In this document: one piece after another, positions 39,974 to 51,370 of the stretch | Numbering within the stretch: the stretch's first letter is position 1 | Layout of the letters: each line of letters begins with the position of its first letter | Assembly: GCA_031291475.1 (NCBI GenBank) | Contig: JARLIY010000098.1 | Location: forward strand, 1-62,206 | DNA length: 62,206 bases | From: Xanthobacteraceae bacterium | Lineage (GTDB): Bacteria; Pseudomonadota; Alphaproteobacteria; Rhizobiales; Xanthobacteraceae | Reading direction: 5' to 3' | Notes under the pieces: model-generated | The model's database searches: none | Seen by the model: only the letters and a program-made list of their open reading frames with translations | Told to the model about the DNA's origin: nothing | Program-made: the position numbers and the translations under genes

Positions 39974-41292
39974 GCCGCGGTCTCCGTGCGCGCGTCACGC
40001 ACGATGGCCGCCGGGATGTCTTTATGGTCGCGCAGCGACACCGAAGGGGTGCGCGTGGCGACGAGCCCGCGCGGCCGGTAGATCACGATCGCGACCATGG
40101 CGCCGCCGAATACCAGCATGCGGTATTGATCGAACTCGCGGAACAATTCGAAGCCGCCGAGCATCACGGTGGCGGCAATGGCGACACCGAGCTGCGATCC
40201 CATGCCGCCAAGGACGACGATCGCCAGCACCAAGGCCGATTCCGCGAAGGTGAACGATTCCGGGCTGATGAATCCCTGCCGGGTGGCGAAGAACGCCCCG
40301 GCAAAGCCGCCGAACATCGCGCCCATGGCGAACGCAGTGAGTTTCGTCGTCGTGGTGTTGACGCCGAGCGCCCGGCAGGCGACCTCGTCCTCGCGCAAGG
40401 CCTCCCAGGCGCGGCCGATCGGCAGCCGGCGCAGCCGCAGCGTGACCCAGTTGGTCAGGAGCGCCAGCGCGAGAATGAGATAATAGAGAAACACGACGCG
40501 ATGCGTCGGCGAATACGCGAGCCCGAAGGTCGCGGCAAAGCCGTGCTCGGACGGATTGAAGGGCAAACCGAAAAACGACGGCCGCGGGATCGCGGAGATG
40601 CCGTTCGGCCCGCCGGTGAAATTCTGCCAGTTGAGCAGGATAAGGCGGATAATTTCGCCGAAGCCGAGTGTGACGATGGCGAGATAATCGCCGCGCAGCC
40701 GCAGCACCGGAAAGCCGAGCAACAGGCCGGCGAAAGCAGCGAGAATGCCGGCGAGCGGCAGGCAGATCCAGAACGACAGCCCGAGATAATGCGCGATTAG
40801 CGCGTAGGAATAGGCGCCGACCGCGTAAAAGGCGACGTAGCCGAGATCGAGGAGACCGGCCAGCCCCACGACGATGTTGAGCCCGAAGCCGAGCATCGTA
40901 TAGGTGGCGATGAGGATGGCGAGATCGAGCAGATAGCGGTTGCCGTAGAAAACGATCGGCACGATCAGCGCAAAGACGAGAAATGCCGCTGCGGCATATC
41001 CGGTCAGAGCCGATGCCGCCGTGCTGACCGAAGCCGGCAGCAGGCGAGCGACGGAAATGCCCGCGCCGCGCAAAAGCGTCGCGCGTATGAGCGTGGCAAC
41101 GAACACCGCCGCGACAATCGCTGCGAGCGCGCCGAAACGGGTGGTGAATACCAGCGCTCCGGTCGGGCCCTGGTCGGTGCGGATGCCGATCAGCAGCATG
41201 AACAGGCCGAGCGCAACCAGCGCAGCGATCGCGGCTTCCTTCACCGCGGCAGGAAGATCAAGCGGCTTAGCGGGCTCGCTCTCGTTTGCCAC
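39970..41292 (-). CDS. livM: Branched-chain amino acid ABC permease LivM
   Basis: This 440-residue permease has about ten membrane helices. The core has [25 protein letters not shown], the ABC-coupling EAA-like loop [19 protein letters not shown] and a [11 protein letters not shown] region. It has an N-terminal extension of about 110 residues with extra helices relative to the minimal family, which is common in rhizobia. It pairs with LivH. Confidence 0.94.
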   Translation of the reverse strand: MANESEPAKPLDLPAAVKEAAIAALVALGLFMLLIGIRTDQGPTGALVFTTRFGALAAIVAAVFVATLIRATLLRGAGISVARLLPASVSTAASALTGYAAAAFLVFALIVPIVFYGNRYLLDLAILIATYTMLGFGLNIVVGLAGLLDLGYVAFYAVGAYSYALIAHYLGLSFWICLPLAGILAAFAGLLLGFPVLRLRGDYLAIVTLGFGEIIRLILLNWQNFTGGPNGISAIPRPSFFGLPFNPSEHGFAATFGLAYSPTHRVVFLYYLILALALLTNWVTLRLRRLPIGRAWEALREDEVACRALGVNTTTTKLTAFAMGAMFGGFAGAFFATRQGFISPESFTFAESALVLAIVVLGGMGSQLGVAIAATVMLGGFELFREFDQYRMLVFGGAMVAIVIYRPRGLVATRTPSVSLRDHKDIPAAIVRDARTETAA

Positions 41293-41307
41293 GGGCGCCC
41301 GTTTCCC

Positions 41308-42222
<915 letters not shown>

Positions 42223-42483
42223 GCGTCCGCCGCCTTTCGATTCCCGGCAAAGTCTTAACAGGGGCGGGAAAATGCGACAACGCGCCGTGCCGGCACGCTT
42301 TCCCTTGATGGCGCTCGCAAAGCGGCGCGACGAGCGCTGTGCGAACGTTCCGACTTCACACGTATTTTTCCCGTAATTACAACTTGTTGTCGCCAATAAG
42401 CCGCGCCGGAAGCGGAACCGCCATGAGACCGGGGCGTTGTCTATTGGGCGAGGGTTTCCCCAAAATCACCGGAGAACGTCCCA
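42223..42483. promoter_or_regulatory. Intergenic region upstream of livH
   Basis: This 261-base gap separates livH (minus) from the Gln-rich small gene (plus) and should contain both promoters. AT-rich bases around 42355-42395 (TATTTTTCCCGTAATTACAA) are the best candidates. I cannot define clear -35/-10 boxes, and no gene is visible. Confidence 0.4.
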
Positions 42484-42675
42484 ATGGCGAATGAACAGCA
42501 GAATCCACAGCGTAACCCGCAGCAGCAACAGAACAATCCGCAGAATCCGCAGCAGGGCGGGCAGCAGAAGCCCGGCCAGCAGCAGCAAGGCATCCCGGGC
42601 AAGCCTGGCGAGCAGCAGGGCGGCCAGAAGCCCGGCCAAGGTGGTCAAGGCGGCCAGGGCGGGCAGAACCGCTAA
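42484..42675 (+). CDS. Gln/Gly/Pro-rich low-complexity small protein (63 aa)
   Basis: Nearly the whole protein consists of Gln, Asn, Pro and Gly. It starts MANEQQNPQRNPQQQQNN and ends GGQGGQGGQNR, with repeats of QKPGQ and QGGQ. It should be intrinsically disordered. It has a good ribosome site (GGAGAA) 8-10 bases before the ATG and its own strong terminator, which support real expression. Similar short Q-rich proteins occur in Bradyrhizobium relatives, with unknown function. Confidence 0.7.
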   Translation: MANEQQNPQRNPQQQQNNPQNPQQGGQQKPGQQQQGIPGKPGEQQGGQKPGQGGQGGQGGQNR

Positions 42676-42690
42676 CGGTTGCGTCGAGAT

Positions 42691-42726
42691 AAGCGGCGGC
42701 CCGCTGCGGCGGGCTGCCGCTTTTTT
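42691..42726 (+). terminator. Rho-independent terminator of the Q-rich gene
   Basis: AAGCGGC-GGCCCGC pairs with GCGGGC-TGCCGCTT in a long GC stem, followed by TTTTTT. It is 15 bases after the stop of the 63-residue gene. Confidence 0.9.
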
Positions 42727-42792
42727 GTGTAAAGCGGCGATTGTGTTTTCGCGGCGGCTTCTTCTTTGGCGCGATCGGCTTATGCTTGCACC

Positions 42793-43680
42793 ATGGCCAA
42801 TGCGCTGCCGCTGTTCCACCTCTACGGCGATCCGCCGGACGATCAGGCGTTCGACTTCATCCACGTCGAGACGGTGGCCTCGCGCTCCTCGATCAACGAT
42901 TGGACCATTCGCGCGCACCGGCACCGCAATCTGTTTCAGATCCTTTTGATCGAGCGCGGCGGCGGCGAAATGACGTTCGAGGCGGCGCGCCTGCCGTTTA
43001 CCGCCCCGGCGGCGATTCTGGTGCCGGCGGCGATCGCTCACGGTTACCGCTTCGAGCCCAACGTCACCCAAGGCTGGGTGCTGAGCTTCACCGAGGACGC
43101 GGCGGTGGCGCTTGCCGATCGGGCGGGCGAGGCCCTATCGCGGCTGCGCGCGCTCGCCGCGCACCCGATCGTGCCGATCGCCGATGAGACGGAGCGGGCG
43201 CGGCTTTCGGCGCTATGCGCGGAGCTGTTTGAAGAAGGAAGCCTCGCGCGCGAGGGTTACCGCGTGGCGATGCGCGGTTTGTTGTCGCTCATCGCCGTCG
43301 GCGTCGCGCGCCTTGCGGCAAGCCGTGCGCGCACCGGCAGCGTCACTTTGCAGCCCGCCGACGCCACCGTCGCGCAGTTGCGCGCGCTGGTCGACGATTT
43401 CTTCCACAGCGAGCATCAGCTCGGGTTTTACGCCGAAAAACTCGGCATGACCGTCGATCGGCTCAACGATCACGTCAAGCGCGCAACCGGCGTGACCGCC
43501 GGTCATCTGATCCGCCAGCGCCTGCTCACCGAGGCCAAGCGCCAGCTCGTTTTCACCACGCAGCCGATTCAGGACATCGCTCAGGAGCTGGCGTTTTCCG
43601 ATCCGTCGCACTTTGCCCGGTTCTTCCGCAAACATACCGGCACGACGCCGCACGAGTTCCGCGATCAGCGGGGCGGGTGA
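42793..43680 (+). CDS. AraC-family transcriptional regulator (PobR-like)
   Basis: This 295-residue protein has an N-terminal cupin-like sensor domain (RAHRHRNLFQILLIERGGGEM) and a C-terminal AraC domain with two helix-turn-helix units, ending IQDIAQELAFSDPSHFARFFRKHTGTTPHEFR. The layout resembles PobR, which activates 4-hydroxybenzoate hydroxylase. It converges on pcaD, an enzyme of the same beta-ketoadipate route. That makes an aromatic-responsive role plausible, but pobA is not in the window. Confidence 0.85.
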   Translation: MANALPLFHLYGDPPDDQAFDFIHVETVASRSSINDWTIRAHRHRNLFQILLIERGGGEMTFEAARLPFTAPAAILVPAAIAHGYRFEPNVTQGWVLSFTEDAAVALADRAGEALSRLRALAAHPIVPIADETERARLSALCAELFEEGSLAREGYRVAMRGLLSLIAVGVARLAASRARTGSVTLQPADATVAQLRALVDDFFHSEHQLGFYAEKLGMTVDRLNDHVKRATGVTAGHLIRQRLLTEAKRQLVFTTQPIQDIAQELAFSDPSHFARFFRKHTGTTPHEFRDQRGG

Positions 43681-43697
43681 AGCGTTCCGCGAGCTGG

Positions 43698-44480
43698 TCA
43701 GTCGTTCAGCAGGAAGCCAAGCACGGTGTCGGCGTACACTTGCGGCTGCTCCACATTGGCGATGTGCGCGGCGTCGAGCACGGCAAGCCGGGCGTCGGGC
43801 ATGTGCTGGGCAATGAACTCGCCGGCCTCGACCGTCGTCGCCGGATCGTGCCGCCCGGCAATCACCAGAGTCGGCGCGCCGATCTGCGCCAACAGCGGAC
43901 GATGGTCCATGTCGCGGACCGCCTCGCCGCAGGCGATGTAGCCGTCGACACTGGTGGCCAAGAACATTTCTCGGATGCGCGCCACCGCTAGCGGCGAGCG
44001 GTCGCGAAACGCTTTGCTGAACCAGCGCTCCATGTTGGCGTCGACGATTCCGGCCAGGCCTTTTTCGCGCACCAGCTTGATGCGACCGTTCCAGATGCTT
44101 TTGTCGGAAAAATAGCAGGACGTATTGGAGAGGACGAGCTTGTCGATACGGCGCGGGGCATGCGCGCCGAGCCATTGGCCGACCATGCCGCCCATCGACA
44201 GGCCGCACCAGTTGATCCGCTCGATGCCGAGCGCGTCGAGCATGGCAAGCACGTCGCGCCCGAGCCGCTCCATCGTATAGGGGCCTTTCGGCACGTCCGA
44301 TTGGCCGTGGCCGCGGCGGTCGTAGCGAATAAGCCGGAAGTGGCGCGTGAAGGGCGCGACTTGCTCGTCCCACATATGCAGATTGGTGCCGAGCGAGTTC
44401 GACAGCATCAGCACCGGTGCGCGTTCCGGCCCTTCGACCTCCACATGAATGGCGCAGCCGTCGGCGTTGATCTTCGGCAT
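43698..44480 (-). CDS. pcaD: 3-oxoadipate enol-lactonase
   Basis: This 260-residue alpha/beta-hydrolase has SNSLGTNLHMWDEQVAPF, the oxyanion and nucleophile region NWCGLSMGGMVGQWLG (Ser near 106) and the late AGRHDPATT and AHIANVEQP with Asp and His. It hydrolyses 3-oxoadipate enol-lactone in the beta-ketoadipate pathway. Other pca genes are not here, so a related hydrolase role cannot be excluded. Confidence 0.85.
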   Translation of the reverse strand: MPKINADGCAIHVEVEGPERAPVLMLSNSLGTNLHMWDEQVAPFTRHFRLIRYDRRGHGQSDVPKGPYTMERLGRDVLAMLDALGIERINWCGLSMGGMVGQWLGAHAPRRIDKLVLSNTSCYFSDKSIWNGRIKLVREKGLAGIVDANMERWFSKAFRDRSPLAVARIREMFLATSVDGYIACGEAVRDMDHRPLLAQIGAPTLVIAGRHDPATTVEAGEFIAQHMPDARLAVLDAAHIANVEQPQVYADTVLGFLLND

Positions 44481-44629
44481 CGGGCGGGCTCCCTATAATG
44501 CCGCTGTTCTACCCGCCGCACGCGCCCCGCGCCAATCCCGCATGCGCGAAGCGACGGCCTTCCCACACGCCCGCCGAGGCGGTATGCGATAGGGCGTGAC
44601 GTTCGAGCGCTGCCGGAGGAGTGACGCGA

Positions 44630-45085
44630 ATGGCCATGACGATGAACGGCGAGTATCAGCTCGCAGTCCCGCGGGAAACCGTGTGGGAAAAGCTCAACGA
44701 CGCTGAAACGCTCAAGGCCTGCATTCCCGGCTGCGAACAGCTCGACAAGTTGTCGGACACGGAAATGCAGGCGGTGGCGGTCGTAAAGATCGGACCGGTG
44801 AAGGCGAAATTCAAAGGCAAGGTGACGCTATCGGATCTCGATCCGCCGAATGGCTACAAGATTTCCGGCCAGGGCGACGGCGGGGTCGCGGGCTTCGCGC
44901 AAGGCGGCGCCACGGTGAAGCTCGAGTCCAGGGACGGCGGGACCTTGCTCAGCTACGCTGTCGAAGCTCAGATTGTCGGCAAGCTGGCGCAACTCGGCCA
45001 GCGTCTGGTCAACGGCGCGGCGAAGAAACTCGCCGATGAGTTTTTTAAGAATTTTGCAGCGGCGGTGAGCAAGCCAACTGCCTGA
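44630..45085 (+). CDS. coxG: CoxG-like SRPBCC-domain protein
   Basis: This 151-residue protein has the CO-dehydrogenase-subunit-G fold of the START/SRPBCC superfamily: MNGEYQLAVPRETVWEKLND, PVKAKFKGKVTLSDLDPPNGY and a C-terminal helix. In Oligotropha, CoxG helps place the hydroxylase at the membrane. The start ATG at 44630 lies 10 bases after GGAGG, and ATG 44636 is an alternative. It is the first gene of the cluster and divergent from pcaD. Confidence 0.88.
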   Translation: MAMTMNGEYQLAVPRETVWEKLNDAETLKACIPGCEQLDKLSDTEMQAVAVVKIGPVKAKFKGKVTLSDLDPPNGYKISGQGDGGVAGFAQGGATVKLESRDGGTLLSYAVEAQIVGKLAQLGQRLVNGAAKKLADEFFKNFAAAVSKPTA

Positions 45086-45295
45086 CCGCGTCGGCGCGCG
45101 CTTGCCCACGCCGGTGGGGCAGGTCGGGCTTGGTCCTGCGCTATTGTCTTGACCGGCGACCAGCCCGCGGTTCAGACTATTAATAGTTCCAAGGTCGAAA
45201 AACCGCGGAATCGTCCGGTTTTTGCCCTTGGAGGCAGCAAACGGCCGCGAGCCGTCCTGTAAAAACGACGTTTTGGGGAACCCGAGGAGGCGCTT

Positions 45296-45793
<498 letters not shown>

Positions 45794-45854
45794 CCGCCCA
45801 ACGCGGAGTTGGCATCGCTCAAGAATAAACAAATAAACGCCGGAGGAAACCGCC

Positions 45855-48224
45855 ATGAGTGCAACCGGGATCGGCGCCGCGGTGCGTCGCAAGGAAGATC
45901 ACCGCTTCATCACCGGCAAGGGCCATTACACCGACGATATCAACCGGCCCGGCCAAGCTTATGCCTATTTCATCCGCTCGCCGCATGCCCATGCGACCAT
46001 CAAATCGATCGACACCAAGGCCGCGTCGCGCCTGTCCGGCGTGGCCGCGATCTTTACCGGTGCCGACCTCACCGCCGCCAAGATCAGCGGACACATTTGT
46101 GGCTGGACGGTCACCGGCAGCGACGGCAAGCCGATGAAGGCCGCGCCCGGCCCGGCGCTGGCCCACGATAAGGTCCGCTATGTCGGCGACGAAGTCGCCG
46201 TCGTCATTGCCGATACTTACGCGCAAGCCAAAGACGCCGCGGAGAAAGTCGTCGTCGAATATGCCCTGCTGCCCGCGGTGATCGATCCGAAAGCGGCGGC
46301 GAAGCCAGACGCACCGCAAATCCACGATATCGCGCCGAACAACACGGTCTACAACTGGCAGCTTGGCGACAAAGCCGCGACTGATGCCGCTTTCGCTGCG
46401 GCGGCCCACGTCACCAAGGTCGATATCGTCAACAACCGCGTCGTTCCCGCGGCAATAGAGCCGCGCGCCGCGATCGGCGAATATGATTCCGGCTCGGACT
46501 CCTTCACCCTCTATACGACGAGCCAGAATCCACACCTCGCGCGGCTGGTTCTCTCGGCCTTCGCCGGGGTTGCGCCGGAAAACAAGCTGCGCGTGATCGC
46601 CCCGGACATCGGCGGCGGGTTCGGCTCAAAAATCTTCATCTATGCTGAAGAGACGGTTTGCATCTGGGCCGCGAAGAAAGTCGGCCGCCCGGTGAAATGG
46701 ACCGCCGAGCGCAGTGAGTCATTTCTCGTCGACGCGCATGGCCGCGATCACATTACGCACGCGGAGCTTGCGCTCGATGCGAGCGGCAAGATCACCGGCA
46801 TGCGCGTCCACACCATCGCCAATCTTGGCGCTTATCCTTCTGCGTTCTGGTCGTGCGTGCCCACTTATCTCTACGCGCTGCTGCTCTCAGGGCAGTACAA
46901 CATTCCGCAAATCTACTGTGCGGTCGATGCGGTTTACACCAACACCGCTCCGGTCGATGCGGTGCGCGGCGCCGGACGCCCCGAGGCGACTTTTGTCGTC
47001 GAGCGCCTGATTGAGCTTGCTGCGCGCGCAACGGGCCGCGACCCGGTAGCGTTCCGCCGCGCCAACTTCATCACCTCGTTTCCGCATCAGACGCCGGTTA
47101 TCGTTTGCTATGACGCGGGCGATTACGGCGCGAGCCTCGACAAGGCGCTGGCGCTTGCCGACTACAAGGGCTTTGCCAAGCGCAAGCGCGACGCCGCCCG
47201 CAACGGCAAGCTGCGCGGCATCGGTTTCTCGACCTATATCGAAGCCTGTGGGCTTGCGCCCTCGGCGGCCGTCGGCTCGCTCGGCGCGGCCATCGGATTG
47301 TGGGAATCCGCCGAAGTACGGGTCAACCCAACTGGTTCCGTCGAAGTCCTCGCCGGCAGCCACTCCCACGGTCAGGGCCACGAGACGACATTCGCGCAGG
47401 TTGTCGCCGACCGCCTCGGCATTCCGATCGAGAGCGTTTCGATCGTGCACGGCGATACCGACAAGGTGCAATTCGGCATGGGCACATACGGTTCGCGTTC
47501 GGGCGCGGTCGGTATTTCCGCGCTCGTCAAGGCGCTCGACAAAGTCGAAGCCAAGGCAAAAAAGGTCGCGGCACATCTGCTCGAAGCCGCCGAAGCCGAC
47601 ATCGAGTTCAAGGATGGAAAATTCAGCGTCGCCGGCACCGACAAGTCGGTGCCGTGGGGAGGCGTGGCTCTCAACGCCTACATCGCGCACAAATTCAACG
47701 GCCAGGAGCTCGAGCCCGGGCTGAAGGAGGGCGCGTTCTGGGATCCGACCAATTTCACCTTCCCCGCCGGCTGCCACATCTGCGAGGTCGAAGTCGATCC
47801 GGAGACCGGCAATACCGAGATCGTCGCCTGGACCGCGGTCGACGATTTCGGCGTCGTGATCAATCCGATGATCGTCGAGGGTCAGGTGCACGGCGGTGTC
47901 GCACACGGTATCGGTCAGGCTTTGTGCGAAAGCGCCATCTATAACAAGGACGGCCAGTTCCTCACCGGCTCGCTTATGGATTACTGCATGCCGCGCGCCG
48001 ACAATTTGCCGGTGATGAAGATCGGCATGACCGTCACCAAGTGCCCCTCCAACCCGCTGGGCATCAAGGGCTGCGGCGAAGCCGGCGCGATCGCTTCGCC
48101 CGCTGCCGTCATCAACGCCATCACCGATGCGATCGGCACCGAAGCCATCGCCATGCCCGCGACGCCATCCGCGGTTTGGGTGGCGTTGCAGAAATCGGAC
48201 CGGTCGCTGCCGCACGCGGCATGA
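45855..48224 (+). CDS. coxL: Molybdenum hydroxylase large subunit (CoxL-like, form II)
   Basis: This 789-residue subunit binds the molybdenum-cytosine-dinucleotide cofactor. It has IGGGFGSK, SHGQGHETTFAQV and the catalytic glutamate Glu742 in KGCGEAGAIASP. Real (form I) CO dehydrogenases carry an AYxCSFR loop. Here the loop reads VDAVRGAGR (residues 367-375), the form II pattern, with no cysteine for the Cu-S-Mo centre. It is therefore probably a hydroxylase of a different, unknown substrate. The S-L-M gene order is also that of form II. Confidence 0.93.
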   Translation: MSATGIGAAVRRKEDHRFITGKGHYTDDINRPGQAYAYFIRSPHAHATIKSIDTKAASRLSGVAAIFTGADLTAAKISGHICGWTVTGSDGKPMKAAPGPALAHDKVRYVGDEVAVVIADTYAQAKDAAEKVVVEYALLPAVIDPKAAAKPDAPQIHDIAPNNTVYNWQLGDKAATDAAFAAAAHVTKVDIVNNRVVPAAIEPRAAIGEYDSGSDSFTLYTTSQNPHLARLVLSAFAGVAPENKLRVIAPDIGGGFGSKIFIYAEETVCIWAAKKVGRPVKWTAERSESFLVDAHGRDHITHAELALDASGKITGMRVHTIANLGAYPSAFWSCVPTYLYALLLSGQYNIPQIYCAVDAVYTNTAPVDAVRGAGRPEATFVVERLIELAARATGRDPVAFRRANFITSFPHQTPVIVCYDAGDYGASLDKALALADYKGFAKRKRDAARNGKLRGIGFSTYIEACGLAPSAAVGSLGAAIGLWESAEVRVNPTGSVEVLAGSHSHGQGHETTFAQVVADRLGIPIESVSIVHGDTDKVQFGMGTYGSRSGAVGISALVKALDKVEAKAKKVAAHLLEAAEADIEFKDGKFSVAGTDKSVPWGGVALNAYIAHKFNGQELEPGLKEGAFWDPTNFTFPAGCHICEVEVDPETGNTEIVAWTAVDDFGVVINPMIVEGQVHGGVAHGIGQALCESAIYNKDGQFLTGSLMDYCMPRADNLPVMKIGMTVTKCPSNPLGIKGCGEAGAIASPAAVINAITDAIGTEAIAMPATPSAVWVALQKSDRSLPHAA

Positions 48225-48249
48225 CGTGAAGAGATAACGGAGAACGAAG

Positions 48250-49053
48250 ATGTACAGCTTCACCTTCCAACGTCCGGAAACGCTGCGGCAGGCGGTCAGC
48301 CTGCTCAGCAAGAACGAGGACGCCAAGCTCCTGGCCGGCGGTCATACGCTTTTGCCGACGATGAAGCTGCGCTTGGCCGGGCCGCCGATGCTGATCGATC
48401 TCTCGCGCATCGACGGTTTGGCCGGCATCGAGCTGAAGGGCCGCGCGCTCACCATCGGGGCGATGACACGCCATAACGACGTGCACACGTCGCCGGTGGT
48501 GCAGCAGTCGTTGCCGGTCATCGCCAAACTTGCCGGCATGATCGGCGATCCCGCCGTGCGCCACATGGGCACGATCGGCGGCTCCGTCGCCAACAACGAT
48601 CCGACCGCCGATTATCCGGCCGCCTGCCTTGCGCTCGGCGCCACCATCATCACCAACAAGCGCCGCATCAAGGCCGACGATTTCTTCACCGGCATGTTCT
48701 CGACGGCGCTGGAGCCCGCGGAAATCATCACCAAGGTGAGCTTCTCGATCCCGAAGAAAGCGGCCTACCAGAAATTCCGCAATCAGGCTTCCCGCTACGC
48801 GCTGGTCGGCGTGTTTGTCGCCAAGCGCGGCAGCGAAATTCGCGTCGCCGTCACCGGTGCCGGCGGCAACGGCGTGTTCCGCGTCACCGCCTTCGAAGAG
48901 GCGTTGAAGAAGCGTTTTTCGCCGAAATCGCTCGAAGGCCTGACGGTTTCCGCCGACGGCCTCAACAGCGATATTCACGGCAGCGCCGAATACCGCGCGC
49001 ATCTGATCGGGGTACTCGCCCGCCGCGCGGTCGCCGAGGCCATCGGGAAGTGA
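48250..49053 (+). CDS. coxM: Molybdenum hydroxylase FAD subunit (CoxM-like)
   Basis: This 267-residue FAD subunit has the two flavin-binding stretches AGGHTLLPTMKLRLAGP and TIGGSVANNDPTADYPAA. It accepts electrons from the CoxS clusters and hands them to a quinone or oxygen. It lies 25 bases downstream of coxL. Confidence 0.95.
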   Translation: MYSFTFQRPETLRQAVSLLSKNEDAKLLAGGHTLLPTMKLRLAGPPMLIDLSRIDGLAGIELKGRALTIGAMTRHNDVHTSPVVQQSLPVIAKLAGMIGDPAVRHMGTIGGSVANNDPTADYPAACLALGATIITNKRRIKADDFFTGMFSTALEPAEIITKVSFSIPKKAAYQKFRNQASRYALVGVFVAKRGSEIRVAVTGAGGNGVFRVTAFEEALKKRFSPKSLEGLTVSADGLNSDIHGSAEYRAHLIGVLARRAVAEAIGK

Positions 49054-49147
49054 GCCTTCTTGCGAGGGGCTTTCCGCCGGTTTGCCATGCGCAGAGGATT
49101 TGTCCGATCGGCGGGACAAAACCGGCGGCGATGCTTACATTGGGCGC

Positions 49148-50077
49148 ATGAATAAGACCGCTCCGCGTCGGCTGCCCGCTTCGATCGACGCCACCGTGGC
49201 TTTGCTCGGCGAGGCCGATTATCTGGCTGATCGCGCGCTCGGCACCGTGCTCTATCTGGCTCTGAAGATGGGCCGGCCGCTGTTCCTCGAAGGCGAGGCC
49301 GGCGTCGGCAAGACCGAGATCGCCAAGGTCTTGTCCACGACGCTCGGCCGGCGCCTCATCCGTCTGCAATGCTATGAGGGACTGGACGTCGCCGCCGCGG
49401 TCTATGAATGGAACTATGCGGCGCAGATGATCGCCATCCGCGTCGCCGAGGCCGAAGGCGAGCACGATCGCGCCCGCCTCGAGCGCGACGTATTCTCCGA
49501 GCGCTTCCTCATCAGGCGTCCGCTGCTGCAAGCGCTCGAGCCCGATCCGGCCGGCGCCCCGGTTCTGCTGATCGACGAAATCGATCGCACCGACGAGGCA
49601 TTCGAAGCATTCTTGCTCGAAGTGCTGGGCGATTTTCAGGTCACGATTCCGGAGATGGGCACGGTGAAGGCGGCGCAGCCCCCGGTCGTGGTCATCACCT
49701 CGAACCGCACGCGCGAGGTGCATGACGCGCTCAAGCGCCGCTGCCTTTACCACTGGGTCGGCTATCCGAGCGCCGAGCGCGAGCTTTCCATCGTGCGCAC
49801 CAAGGTGCCGGGCATCGGCAAGAAGCTGTCCGAGCAGGTGGTGGCGTTTGTGCAGGGGCTGCGCAAGCAGGATCTGTTCAAGTCTCCGGGCGTCTCCGAA
49901 ACGCTCGATTGGGCCGGTGCGCTGTCCGAACTCGACGTGGTCGCACTCGATCCGGCAACCGTCTCCGATACGCTCGGCGTGCTCCTCAAATACCAGGACG
50001 ATATCGCCCGGCTCGAGGGCAGCAAGGTCAAGGAACTACTCGACGAGGTGAAGTCTGAGCTGCGGGCGGCGGAGTGA
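49148..50077 (+). CDS. coxD: MoxR-family AAA+ ATPase (CoxD-like)
   Basis: This 309-residue ATPase has Walker A GEAGVGKTE, Walker B VLLIDEIDR and sensor residues VVITSNRTREVHDALKRR. CoxD-type chaperones mature the Mo active site of the hydroxylase, working with the VWA protein encoded next, 2 bases downstream. ATG 49148 gives the usual N-terminus (MNKTAPRRLPASIDA). Confidence 0.9.
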   Translation: MNKTAPRRLPASIDATVALLGEADYLADRALGTVLYLALKMGRPLFLEGEAGVGKTEIAKVLSTTLGRRLIRLQCYEGLDVAAAVYEWNYAAQMIAIRVAEAEGEHDRARLERDVFSERFLIRRPLLQALEPDPAGAPVLLIDEIDRTDEAFEAFLLEVLGDFQVTIPEMGTVKAAQPPVVVITSNRTREVHDALKRRCLYHWVGYPSAERELSIVRTKVPGIGKKLSEQVVAFVQGLRKQDLFKSPGVSETLDWAGALSELDVVALDPATVSDTLGVLLKYQDDIARLEGSKVKELLDEVKSELRAAE

Positions 50078-50079
50078 CG

Positions 50080-51291
50080 ATGAGCGAGCCAGCGGCGCGC
50101 CCCGACGGCCGCCTTGCCGAAAATATTCTCTACTTTGCCCGCGCTTTGCGCGCCGCGGGCATTCCGGTCGGGCCCGGCGCCGTGCTCGATGCGCTCGAAG
50201 CGGTCAAGGCCGCCGGCGTCGGTACACGCGAGGATTTTTACTGGACGCTGCACGCGGTGTTTGTGAAGCGGCACGAGCATTCGATCCTGTTCGATCAGGC
50301 GTTCCGCATCTTCTTTCGCCGGCGCGGCTATATCGATCAATTGCTGGCGATGATGCTGCCGGCGGCGCCGGGTGCGCCGCGCCCGCCCGAGGCCGGCGCC
50401 ACACGCATCCATGAAGCTCTGTTCTCCGGCCTGGACGACAAGCTCAAGCAAGAACGCGAGATCGAACTCGACACGCGCATGACCGTGTCCGACCGCGAGG
50501 TGCTGCAAAGAAAAGACTTCGCGCAGATGACCAACGCCGAGATCGCCGCCGCCAAGGAGGCGATGAAGCGGCTTGTCCTGCCGTTCGCCGAGCTACGCAC
50601 GCGCCGGCTCAAGCCGCATCCGCGCGGGCGGCTGATCGACATCCGCCGCACCTTGCGCTCGAGCCTGAAAGGCGGCGGCGATTTCATCGATCTGCGCTTC
50701 GTCGGGCCGAAGTCGAAGCCGCCGCCGGTAGTGGCGCTGCTCGACATATCCGGCTCGATGAGCCAATACAGCCGCATCTTCCTGCATTTCCTGCACGCGC
50801 TGACGGAACAGCGAAGGCGCGTGAGCACGTTTTTGTTCGGCACGCGGCTGACCAACGTCACACGCGCGTTGCGCGAACGCGATCCCGACGACGCGCTGGC
50901 CGCCTGTTCGGCGAGCGTGCCCGACTGGTCCGGCGGGACGCGTATCGCCTCGTCGCTGCACGCCTTCAACAAATTGTGGGCGCGGCGCGTGCTCACCCAG
51001 GGCGCGATCGTGCTTCTCATCACCGACGGGCTCGAGCGCGACGCCGACGATACGCTGGCTTTCGAGATCGACCGGCTGCATCGCTCGTGCCGGCGGCTTC
51101 TCTGGCTCAATCCGCTGCTGCGCTTCGAGGGCTTCGAGGCGCGCGCGCGCGGCATCAAGACCATGTTGCCGCATGTCGACGAATTCCGGCCGATTCACAA
51201 TCTGGAGTCGATGGCGGCGCTGGTGGCGGCGTTCCAGGGCGGCGACCGCCGCGCCGGCGACCCGAAAGCGTGGATGCAAAAAGTCGCCTGA
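50080..51291 (+). CDS. coxE: VWA-domain protein (CoxE-like)
   Basis: This 403-residue protein has a C-terminal von Willebrand factor A domain with the metal-site motif ALLDISGSMSQYSR (about residue 224) and a helical N-terminal part. CoxE works with CoxD as a MoxR-VWA pair in cofactor assembly. The two genes are separated by 2 bases. Confidence 0.9.
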   Translation: MSEPAARPDGRLAENILYFARALRAAGIPVGPGAVLDALEAVKAAGVGTREDFYWTLHAVFVKRHEHSILFDQAFRIFFRRRGYIDQLLAMMLPAAPGAPRPPEAGATRIHEALFSGLDDKLKQEREIELDTRMTVSDREVLQRKDFAQMTNAEIAAAKEAMKRLVLPFAELRTRRLKPHPRGRLIDIRRTLRSSLKGGGDFIDLRFVGPKSKPPPVVALLDISGSMSQYSRIFLHFLHALTEQRRRVSTFLFGTRLTNVTRALRERDPDDALAACSASVPDWSGGTRIASSLHAFNKLWARRVLTQGAIVLLITDGLERDADDTLAFEIDRLHRSCRRLLWLNPLLRFEGFEARARGIKTMLPHVDEFRPIHNLESMAALVAAFQGGDRRAGDPKAWMQKVA

Positions 51292-51370
51292 GGGCCTATA
51301 TTTCGACTGATATAGCGGCAAATATTATTCGCTACTCGCTACGCGCGACCGGAAATAACGGAGGCATCCG

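Noticed and set aside
45855..48224. True (form I) aerobic CO dehydrogenase
   Set aside because: The active-site loop is VDAVRGAGR, lacking the AYxCSFR cysteine that binds copper, and the gene order is S-L-M.
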